From positions 124,001 through 188,000 of the forward strand of contig JBKBKC010000003.1 in NCBI GenBank assembly GCA_046294265.1: a stretch of 64,000 nucleotides of DNA. Reading direction: 5' to 3'. This DNA is from JBKBKC01 sp046294265 (GTDB lineage Bacteria > Pseudomonadota > Alphaproteobacteria > Rhodobacterales > Rhodobacteraceae). Under the pieces are notes generated by a model, which searched no databases, had not been told where the DNA came from, and worked only from the letters and a program-made list of their open reading frames with translations. The translations under genes and the position numbers were made by a program. Within the stretch, counting starts at the first letter, position 1. Each line of letters begins with the position of its first letter. Shown here piece by piece: positions 17,882-24,868 of this stretch.

Positions 17882-20299
17882 TCATGTCCTCGGTTTTTTC
17901 GGCGGCACGAAGCGGCGCGAGGTGTCTGCGGGGTTGGCGGGCGGCTTGGGCGCGGGTTTTACGAAGGGTGCACCGCGCGGTTTGGCGGGTGGTTTGCCCC
18001 CCGCGCCCTCGGCGTTCCCGCCATGCGATTTGAACCCGGCCGAGCGGGCAGGCTTGCCCTCTCCCCCGCCATGCGACCTGAACCCGGCGGATTTGAACCC
18101 GCCCGGCTTTGCGCCGGGTGCGCGGGGCTGATCGGATGCGGCGGCAACCGCACCACCGGGGGCCGCGCGCGGCTTCCACGGTTTGGGCGCGTCGGAGCGC
18201 GGTGCATCGGGGCGTGCTGCATCGGGGCGGGGGGCGTAGGTCTTGGTCCCTGCCGATTTGGCGGCATAGGGGCGGGTGCCTGCGGGTTTGGCCCCCGCCG
18301 GTTTCGTCCCCGCCGGTTTGGCCCAGGCGGGTTTGGCGCCAGCCGGCTTGCCCGCCGCAGGGCGGTCACCCCAGGGCCGCTTGCCTTCGGCGGTCGGCGT
18401 GGCGGCGCGGTCGGTGTCTTTCCAGCGCGGTTTGCGGTCGGCGCCGCCAGCGTCACCGCGCGGGGCATAGGCTGCTCGGGGGCGGGGCGTGTCGTCCCGT
18501 TCAGGGCGGGGGGCAGGGGCGCCTTGCTCGGGCTCACCCGCGCCGCGCGGGGCAGGGCGGAGGGTAGCGGGCGGGGCCGCATCCTCGTCCACGATGCGGG
18601 GCGGCTTGGGGGTATAGGCAGGTTTGGCGCGGTCGGTAACGCGGGGCGCGGTGCGATCCGGCCGCGCGCCACGTTCGGGCGCGCGCTCGGGACGTTCCAG
18701 CACAGGCTCCCCGTCCAGCCGGGCCATGGTCAGGCCCGCCTCAAGCTCCAGCCCCGCGCCGAAGCGTGCGGCCTGCGCCGCGGCGATCTGCACAAAGGTT
18801 TGGTCGCGCTGCACGCGGATGGCGCCGATGGCATCCTTGGCCACCCCGCCCGCATCGCAGATCTTGGGCAGAAGCCAGCGCGCCTCGGCCCGCCCCTCAT
18901 GCCCCACGGACAGCGCATACCACACGGCGGGGCCGAACTCGGCCCGTTCGCGCGGGGCAGAGGCGGCGGCGGCGCGGGTGGGGCTATCCGCCTGATCCGA
19001 CAGCACTTCCGGCGCGGACCGGCCCGACCGCCACAGCCGCACGAAGGCCGCGGCCACCTGTTCGGCGCCATGCGCGGCCAAGAGCGCCTCGGCAATCTCG
19101 GCCTCGTCGCCCGGGGCCGCGTCCAGTGCCGGATGGGTCAGCAGACGCTGATCCTCGCGCGCCTGCACGTCGTCCGCCGATGGCGGCTTGCCCCAGTCGG
19201 CCTCGACCTTGGCATCGCGCAGGATGCGGCTGGCCTTGCGGAAATCGGCGGGGGTCACGATGAGGACCGAGGTGCCCTTGGCGCCCGCGCGCCCGGTGCG
19301 GCCCGAGCGGTGGAGGAGGGTTTCGGGGTTGGTGGGCAGGTCGGCGTGGATCACCAGTTCCAGCCCCGGAAGGTCGATGCCGCGCGCGGCCACATCCGTG
19401 GCGATGCAAACCCGCGCGCGACCGTCGCGCAGGGCCTGGAGGGCGTGGGTCCGCTCGGACTGGCTGAGTTCGCCCGACAGGGCAACCGCTTGAAACCCGC
19501 GGTTTATCAGGCGCGCGTGCAGGTGGTTCACGTTGGCGCGGGTCTTGGCGAAGACGATCGCGCGCTCGGCCTCATGGAACCGCAACACGTTGAAGATGGC
19601 GTGTTCCCGGTCGCGCACGGCCACTGACAGCGCCTGATAGGCGATGTCGCTGTGCTGGCTTTCCTGACCCTTCACCGCCAGCCGCAGCGCGTCGCGCTGG
19701 AACTCGGCGGCGAGTTTCGCGATGCCCTGCGGCACGGTGGCCGAGAACATCAGGGTGCGCCGGTCGGGGCTGGCGGCGCCGAGGATAAAGCCCAAATCCT
19801 CGGCAAAGCCAAGGTCCAGCATCTCGTCCGCCTCATCCAGAACGACCGCGCGGGCACCGGAAAGATCCAATGATTTCCGTTCGATATGGTCACGCAAGCG
19901 GCCTGGCGTGCCGACCACCACATGCGCGCCACGCTCCAGCGCGCGGCGTTCGGTGCGGTAGTCCATCCCGCCCACGCAAGAGGCGATGACCGCCCCCGCC
20001 TCGGCGAAAAGCCATTCGAATTCGCGCTGCACCTGAAGCGCAAGCTCGCGCGTGGGGGCCACGACGAGGGCCGGCGGTTTGTCGGCGTAAAGCAGGCGGT
20101 CCTGGCCCGCCAGCACCTCGGCGGCGATGGCGATGCCGAAGGCGACGGTCTTGCCCGAGCCGGTCTGGGCGGACACCAAGAGGTCGCGACCCGCGACGCC
20201 CGGATCGAGCACCGCCTCCTGCACCGGGGTCAGGGTGGAATATCCGCGGTCTGCCAATGCCTTGGCCAGGGGGGTGGCGATCCCCGTCATGGTGGTCAT
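17882..20299 (-). CDS. DEAD-box ATP-dependent RNA helicase with long basic tail
   Basis: This 805-residue RNA helicase has the Q-motif region TPVQEAVL at about 24-31, Walker A AQTGSGKT at 44-51, PTRELALQ, TPGRL, DEAD (VVLDEADEM), SATVP, and the C-terminal ARGIDLP and HRSGRTGRAG. Residues about 1-370 form the helicase core, and a DbpA-like RNA-binding region follows (ISDAGGVAKDAIGAIRV-type text near 480). The last 300 residues are a Lys/Pro/Ala/Gly/Arg-rich low-complexity tail with KPAGAKPAGTKPAG-like repeats. Similar enzymes act in ribosome assembly or RNA decay in the cold. Confidence 0.93.
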   Translation of the reverse strand: MTTMTGIATPLAKALADRGYSTLTPVQEAVLDPGVAGRDLLVSAQTGSGKTVAFGIAIAAEVLAGQDRLLYADKPPALVVAPTRELALQVQREFEWLFAEAGAVIASCVGGMDYRTERRALERGAHVVVGTPGRLRDHIERKSLDLSGARAVVLDEADEMLDLGFAEDLGFILGAASPDRRTLMFSATVPQGIAKLAAEFQRDALRLAVKGQESQHSDIAYQALSVAVRDREHAIFNVLRFHEAERAIVFAKTRANVNHLHARLINRGFQAVALSGELSQSERTHALQALRDGRARVCIATDVAARGIDLPGLELVIHADLPTNPETLLHRSGRTGRAGAKGTSVLIVTPADFRKASRILRDAKVEADWGKPPSADDVQAREDQRLLTHPALDAAPGDEAEIAEALLAAHGAEQVAAAFVRLWRSGRSAPEVLSDQADSPTRAAAASAPRERAEFGPAVWYALSVGHEGRAEARWLLPKICDAGGVAKDAIGAIRVQRDQTFVQIAAAQAARFGAGLELEAGLTMARLDGEPVLERPERAPERGARPDRTAPRVTDRAKPAYTPKPPRIVDEDAAPPATLRPAPRGAGEPEQGAPAPRPERDDTPRPRAAYAPRGDAGGADRKPRWKDTDRAATPTAEGKRPWGDRPAAGKPAGAKPAWAKPAGTKPAGAKPAGTRPYAAKSAGTKTYAPRPDAARPDAPRSDAPKPWKPRAAPGGAVAAASDQPRAPGAKPGGFKSAGFRSHGGGEGKPARSAGFKSHGGNAEGAGGKPPAKPRGAPFVKPAPKPPANPADTSRRFVPPKKPRT

Positions 20300-20634
20300 G
20301 TCGTTTATGGTCCCAAAGGGGGCGCGTCGCGCCGTGGATGAAGCGGCGCCTCATCCCCCCAGGGCAGCGCGGTCTCCTACCCGGCTGCCTGCGGAATCCT
20401 CACGCCGAACAAGGGGGTGCATACAAGAGGGCGGCAGGAAAGTATAGCGCCGCGTGGGCCGCTGGGGCCTGCGATGGTCCGCGCGGCAGGGCGCGATGGC
20501 GAATCGGGGGATAACGCCGGAGATTGCCGGGTTTTTCGCGTCTGGCCTGCGTCCTGCGGGCGTATGGCGCGCGTATGGCATCCGTCCCGACAGGGGGCGC
20601 GCTGGCGGGCGTGCTAACGCAACGCGCGGTTGGG
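20300..20634. other. Intergenic region without recognisable gene
   Basis: This 335-base stretch lies between mtaB (upstream, leftward) and the helicase start. It presumably holds the helicase promoter and the end of the mtaB transcript. The local duplication GCGTATGGC (two copies near 20568-20580) is the only pattern I see. No credible reading frame, RNA or hairpin with a T tract was found. Confidence 0.5.
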
Positions 20635-21909
20635 TCAGGCGGCCAGGAGGCGCGTGCCGTCATGCCCCGTGATGCGGGTGGTCACAAGCGTGCCCTCGGG
20701 CTGGTCGGTGGCAAAGGCGACTTCGGTGAAGTCGGGGCAGCGCCCCATGCGGGGGCCTTCGGTGAGCACGGTCTGGGTGCTGCCCACGCGGGCCGCGAGG
20801 TGGCGGGCCAGCGCCGCCGCGCCCGCCGCGCGCAGGCGGGCGGCGCGGTCGCGGATCACCGGGCCGGGCAGTTGCGGCATCCGCGCGGCGGGGGTGCCCG
20901 CCCGCGCGCTGAAGGGAAAGACATGCAGGAAGGTAAGGCCGCAATCCTGCACGAGGGCGAGGGACTGGGCAAAGTGATCCTCGGTCTCGGTGGGAAAGCC
21001 CGCGATGATGTCGGCCCCGAACACGATGCCGGGGCGCAGGGCGCGGGCCTCGGCGCAGAACCGGATCGCGTCGTCGCGGGCGTGGCGGCGTTTCATGCGT
21101 TTCAGGATCAGGTCGTGCCCGTGTTGCAGCGACAGATGCAGATGCGGCATCAGGCGGGGTTCGGTGGCGATGGCCTGCATCAGGGCGGGATCGGCCTCGA
21201 TGCTGTCGATGGAGGAGATGCGCAGGCGGGGAAGATCGGGCACGAGGCGCAAAAGGCGCAGCACCAGATCGCCCAGGCGCGGCTGGCCCGGCAGGTCGGA
21301 ACCCCATGAGGTAAGGTCAACCCCGGTCAGCACCACCTCGTCGAACCCCCGGTCGCGAAGGCGCTTGACCTGCTCCACCACCACGCCCGCGGGCACCGAG
21401 CGGGAGTTGCCGCGCCCAAAGGGGATGATGCAGAAGGTGCAGCGGTGGTCGCAGCCGTTTTGCACCTGCACATAGGCGCGGTGGCGGCCGAAGCCGTCGA
21501 TCAGGTGGCCGGCGGTTTCGCGCACCGACATGATGTCATCCACCCGCACGCGCTCGGTTTCGCCGATCAGGTCGGGGGCGAGGCTGGCCCAGGTGGCGGC
21601 CTGCATCTTCTCATGGTTGCCGATCACGCGCGTCACCTCGGGCATGGCGGCGAAGGTGGCGGGTTCGGTCTGCGCGGCACATCCGGTGACGATGACCGGC
21701 GCGCCGGGGTTGTCGCGGGCAAGGCGGCGGATTTCCTGCTTGGCCTTGCGCACGGCCTCTGCGGTGACGGCGCAGGTGTTCACGACGACTGCGCCATCGA
21801 CCCCGGCGGCGGCGGCAAGTTCGCGCATCGCCTCGGTCTCATAGGCGTTGAGGCGGCAGCCGAGGGTGGCGAAGACGGGTGCCTTAAAGGTGGGGGGCAG
21901 GGCGTTCAT
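20635..21909 (-). CDS. mtaB: tRNA (N6-threonylcarbamoyladenosine37-C2)-methylthiotransferase
   Basis: This 424-residue MiaB/MtaB-type radical-SAM enzyme adds a methylthio group to t6A at position 37 of ANN-decoding tRNAs. The N-terminal UPF0004 domain has Cys18 (TLGCRLN), Cys46 (VNTCAV) and Cys77 (TGCAAQ) for the auxiliary cluster. The radical-SAM cluster is C153-x3-C157-x2-C160 in NGCDHRCTFC. The TLGCRLN start text favours the MtaB branch over MiaB. The start overlaps the dapF stop by 4 bases, a pairing common in this group. Confidence 0.93.
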   Translation of the reverse strand: MNALPPTFKAPVFATLGCRLNAYETEAMRELAAAAGVDGAVVVNTCAVTAEAVRKAKQEIRRLARDNPGAPVIVTGCAAQTEPATFAAMPEVTRVIGNHEKMQAATWASLAPDLIGETERVRVDDIMSVRETAGHLIDGFGRHRAYVQVQNGCDHRCTFCIIPFGRGNSRSVPAGVVVEQVKRLRDRGFDEVVLTGVDLTSWGSDLPGQPRLGDLVLRLLRLVPDLPRLRISSIDSIEADPALMQAIATEPRLMPHLHLSLQHGHDLILKRMKRRHARDDAIRFCAEARALRPGIVFGADIIAGFPTETEDHFAQSLALVQDCGLTFLHVFPFSARAGTPAARMPQLPGPVIRDRAARLRAAGAAALARHLAARVGSTQTVLTEGPRMGRCPDFTEVAFATDQPEGTLVTTRITGHDGTRLLAA

Positions 21910-22739
21910 TCGCGCACCAGTTCGGGGGTGAGGATGCCCGAGAACACATGCGCGACGGGCCCCGACAGCCAGATGCCATCCTCGCGCCAGTCGGTCATCA
22001 GGATGCCGCCGTCCGCCTCCAGCGTGATCTCGCGCCCCGCGAGGCCGCGCAGGTGGGCGGCCACCGCCACCGCGCAGGCCCCCGAACCGCAGGCGAGCGT
22101 GGTGCCGGTGCCGCGTTCCCAGACGCGCATGCGGATGCGGTCATCCGACAGGACCGAGGCGAATTCGACATTGGTGCGCTGGGGGAAGAGGGGATCGTGT
22201 TCCACCTGAGGGCCGGTGACCCCGGGGTCAACGGCACCCGCATCGGGGACAAAGAACACGGCATGCGGGTTGCCCATGCCCACGGCCACGGGATCGCCGG
22301 GCAGGGGCAGGTGCAGGGGATCGGTTGCGTGCGACAGCGGGATCGCATCCCACACCAGTTCGGGCGGCCCCATGTTGACCCAGACGCGCCCTTGGGTGGC
22401 CTCGGCCCGCAGGAGGCCGCGTTCGGTGCGGATGCTGAGCGTGGTGGCACCGGTTTCGGCCATCACCAGATGGGCGACGCAGCGGGTGGCATTGCCGCAA
22501 GCGCCCGCCTGGCTGCCGTCGGCGTTCCAGAAGGTCAGGTCGATGTCGGCCCCGTCACCGCCCGGCGTGATCTCGGCCAACTGGTCGAAGCCCACGCCGC
22601 GATGCCTGTCCCCCAGCGCGCGGGCAAGCGATACGGTCACCGGCGCGCCCCCTGCGCGGCGGTCGATCACGACGAAATCATTGCCTGCGCCGTGCATCTT
22701 GACGAACGCGAGGCCGGGGGGGCTGTCCATCCGGGTCAT
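21906..22739 (-). CDS. dapF: Diaminopimelate epimerase
   Basis: This 277-residue enzyme interconverts LL- and meso-diaminopimelate for lysine and peptidoglycan synthesis. Both catalytic cysteines are in place: Cys81 in the AGACGNATRC block and the second in ACGSGACAVA. The N-terminal MHGAGNDFVVID signature is at 15-26. The first Met (22739) or Met4 (22730) could be used. The gene is first in a two-gene unit with mtaB and diverges from tRNA-Lys. Confidence 0.95.
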   Translation of the reverse strand: MTRMDSPPGLAFVKMHGAGNDFVVIDRRAGGAPVTVSLARALGDRHRGVGFDQLAEITPGGDGADIDLTFWNADGSQAGACGNATRCVAHLVMAETGATTLSIRTERGLLRAEATQGRVWVNMGPPELVWDAIPLSHATDPLHLPLPGDPVAVGMGNPHAVFFVPDAGAVDPGVTGPQVEHDPLFPQRTNVEFASVLSDDRIRMRVWERGTGTTLACGSGACAVAVAAHLRGLAGREITLEADGGILMTDWREDGIWLSGPVAHVFSGILTPELVRE

Positions 22740-22866
22740 GCCTGTGGCATACGCCTGTTGGCGGCGACAATCCAGTGCCCGTTGGCTGTGGACGGGGCGG
22801 GCGGCGGGCAGCGGCCAATTCCCTCTTGACCCCCCTCTCCAACCCGCCTAGGTAACGCGGCGTTGT

Positions 22867-22942
22867 GGGCCGGTAGCTCAGTTGGTAGAGCAGCTGACTT
22901 TTAATCAGCGGGTCACAGGTTCGAATCCTGTCCGGCTCACCA
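22867..22942 (+). tRNA. tRNA-Lys (anticodon TTT)
   Basis: The gene starts GGGCCGGTAGCTCAGTTGG, and its acceptor stem GGGCCGG pairs with CCGGCTC. The anticodon stem GCTGA/TCAGC encloses CTTTTAA, giving anticodon TTT (lysine). The T-arm has GTTCGAATC, and CCA is encoded at the 3' end. A decayed gene fragment follows within about 90 bases. Confidence 0.97.
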
Positions 22943-23027
22943 CTCCATCCTGAAATCAAACGTTTACAGGGCATCGGGCCGTCGCGCGGCAGGCGCGGTT
23001 TGAGCACTGGGCTATCGTGACCGGCGG

Positions 23028-23255
23028 TTGCGGCCCGCGCCCGACGATCAGGTGGACACGCCCGAGGATGTGGCGGCGGCCGTGATGCGCCATGGGCTGA
23101 CGGAGGTGTGGGAGGGGCTGACGCCGGGCAGGCGGCGGGGGATGCTCTATCAGGTGGGCACGGCAATGACCGAGGCGACGCGGACCACGCGGATTGCCAA
23201 GCTGGTGGCGGGGCTGGAGGGTTACTCCGCGCGCCCGAACAGCAGCCGGATGTAG
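23028..23255 (+). pseudogene. C-terminal fragment of a YdeI/OmpD-associated family gene
   Basis: The 75-residue frame contains VWEGLTPGRRRGMLYQVGTA and TRTTRIAKLVAGL. These match the last domain of YdeI/OmpD-associated (bacteriocin-protection) proteins, where an L/W-x-x-L-T-P-G-R-R-R-G motif precedes a TRxxRIxK motif. The rest of the domain (normally about 100-150 residues earlier) is absent; upstream lies only the tRNA spacer. The 3' end overlaps the converging TetR gene by 34 bases. It is most likely a 5'-truncated relic. Confidence 0.6.
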
Positions 23256-23830
23256 CGCGCCAGATGATCGACGCTTTGCACGGCGAGGGCGGGGTCATCC
23301 TGCGATTTGGCCATGACCAGCGCGCCCTGGATCACGGCCTGGACATGCAGGGACAGGCTTTCGGCGCTGATCCCCGGCACGGGGTGGCGGGTGAGCGCGA
23401 GGGCGAGGTCGGCCTCGACATGGCCCGCACCGCCGCGGATCGTTTGACCCGCCGCCTGCCGGATCGCGGGGTGCGTTGCGTGGATTTCCTGCACCACGGT
23501 CCCCGCGACACAGGTGTATTCGGCGGCCTTGCCCCGCACCAGATCGCGGCGCAGGTCCAGATAGGCGAGCACGCGGTCGAGGGGGTCGGGGTGGGCGTGA
23601 TAATCGGCGTGGTCAAAGAGACCGTCCGTCACCTCGGCCCAGTGCTGCATGGCGGCGCAGCCGAGCGCCTGTTTGTTCGGAAAGCTGTGGAAGAAAGCGC
23701 CCTTGGTGACGCCTGCGGCGGCGCAGAGGTCATCGACGCTGGTGGCGCCGTAGCCCTTTTCGCGAAACAGGCGCAGCGCCTGGTCCAAGAGGCGGCGGCG
23801 GGCCTGGCCGCGCGGGACGCGGGCGGTCAT
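23222..23830 (-). CDS. TetR/AcrR family transcriptional regulator
   Basis: This 202-residue regulator has the N-terminal HTH RRRLLDQALRLFREKGYGAT...LCAAAGVTKGAFFHSFPNKQAL at about residues 9-55, followed by a ligand-binding helical domain. The start at 23830 overlaps the upstream VOC gene stop by 4 bases (ATGA), so it is the last gene of a three-gene unit. A palindrome upstream of the first gene (24738-24753) is its likely operator, giving autoregulation. The inducer is unknown. Confidence 0.9.
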   Translation of the reverse strand: MTARVPRGQARRRLLDQALRLFREKGYGATSVDDLCAAAGVTKGAFFHSFPNKQALGCAAMQHWAEVTDGLFDHADYHAHPDPLDRVLAYLDLRRDLVRGKAAEYTCVAGTVVQEIHATHPAIRQAAGQTIRGGAGHVEADLALALTRHPVPGISAESLSLHVQAVIQGALVMAKSQDDPALAVQSVDHLARYIRLLFGRAE

Positions 23831-24261
23831 CCGGCGATGGCCGCCCGGACCCCGGCAAGGTCGATGCGCGACATGCCCATCAGCGCCTGCATCGCCGCCG
23901 GGTGGCCGAGGAGCGTGGGCAGTTCGGCGGGCACGATCTGCCACGAAACCCCCCAGCGGTCCTTGAGCCAGCCGCAGCGGCCTGCCTGCCCCCCGTCCGT
24001 CAATGCGGCCCAGAGGCGATCGGTGTCGGTCTGGTCCGGGGTGGTGACGAGGATCGAGGCGGCCTCGGTCTGCGGGAATCCGGGCCCTGCGTCGAGGATC
24101 CGGTAGGGCGTGCCCGCTAGGGTGAAGTCGATGATCTGGAAGGATGCGCCGGGGTCGGGGGCGTGGTGGCCGTCGATCCGGCTATCGGGGAGCAGTGAAA
24201 CGTAGAACGTTGTGGCCTCACGCCCTCCGCCGTCGAACCACAGGCAGGTGCGGACCTGCAT
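23827..24261 (-). CDS. VOC family protein (PhnB/3-demethylubiquinone methyltransferase-like fold)
   Basis: This 144-residue protein of the glyoxalase/VOC superfamily has text such as TCLWFDGGGREATTFYVSLLPDSRI, DFTLAGTPYRILDAGP and WLKDRWGVSWQIVP, which identify the PhnB-like branch. Despite the Pfam name 3-dmu-9_3-mt, these proteins are not shown to be methyltransferases. It lies 3 bases after the second VOC gene and overlaps the TetR gene, so the three are co-transcribed. The substrate is unknown. Confidence 0.83.
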   Translation of the reverse strand: MQVRTCLWFDGGGREATTFYVSLLPDSRIDGHHAPDPGASFQIIDFTLAGTPYRILDAGPGFPQTEAASILVTTPDQTDTDRLWAALTDGGQAGRCGWLKDRWGVSWQIVPAELPTLLGHPAAMQALMGMSRIDLAGVRAAIAG

Positions 24262-24264
24262 CGC

Positions 24265-24702
24265 CTAGGCCAACCCCTCGGGCGCGGGCTGCATGATGCC
24301 CCATGCGATGCCGAAGGGGTCGCGCAGAAGGCCCCACTCGTCGCCCCAGAACTGCATCTCGTAGGGCATGACCTGCGCGCATCCGGCAGCAATCGCGCGG
24401 GCCCACCAGGCGGGGCCGTCGCCGACCACCAGTTGCAGGTGGCCGCTGGCCATCGGGGGCGCGTCGGTGTCGGGGGTCATCGTGTGGTCGGTCATCATCA
24501 GCGCGCCGCCGTTGATCTCGACCTGCAGATGCAGGAAGCGGTCGGCGGCGTCGGGCATCGGCATGCGGCCAAGGTCGGTCGCGCCAAAGGCGCGGGCGTA
24601 GAAATCGGCGGCCTCGCCCGCGCGGCCGTTCATGGCGAGATAGGGGATCGGGCCGCGCATGGTGTCGGCATGGGGGCGCTGGGCGGCGGCATCGTCGGGC
24701 AT
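24265..24702 (-). CDS. VOC family protein (PhnB-like)
   Basis: This 145-residue VOC-superfamily protein, first gene of the TetR unit, has IPYLAMNGRAGEAADFYARAFGA near the N terminus and WGDEWGLLRDPFGIAWGIM near the C terminus, the usual PhnB-like blocks. The ATG at 24702 is preferred over an upstream in-frame start (24732) because it follows GGGGGAGAG at good spacing. The operator palindrome lies 36-51 bases upstream. Confidence 0.85.
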   Translation of the reverse strand: MPDDAAAQRPHADTMRGPIPYLAMNGRAGEAADFYARAFGATDLGRMPMPDAADRFLHLQVEINGGALMMTDHTMTPDTDAPPMASGHLQLVVGDGPAWWARAIAAGCAQVMPYEMQFWGDEWGLLRDPFGIAWGIMQPAPEGLA

Positions 24703-24737
24703 CGGGCTCTCCCCCTGGACGGATGGATTCAAATAAA

Positions 24738-24753
24738 CATACCAAGCGGTATG
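24738..24753. promoter_or_regulatory. Candidate TetR-family operator
   Basis: CATACCAAGCGGTATG is a 16-base palindrome with perfect 6-base arms (CATACC/GGTATG) and a 4-base centre. It lies in the AT-richer stretch upstream of the VOC-VOC-TetR unit and between that unit and the divergent mprF. The ATACC-N4-GGTAT form is common for TetR/AcrR regulators. Confidence 0.75.
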
Positions 24754-24868
24754 ATTCGGATCAACGGGGCGTTGGCGCGGATGTGCGCGGCCTCTGGCGC
24801 TGGCCCTGCGCCACGCCTAGATACGGTCGGACACCGCCAGACCCGGCCGGGACAGGGAGGACGCCACC

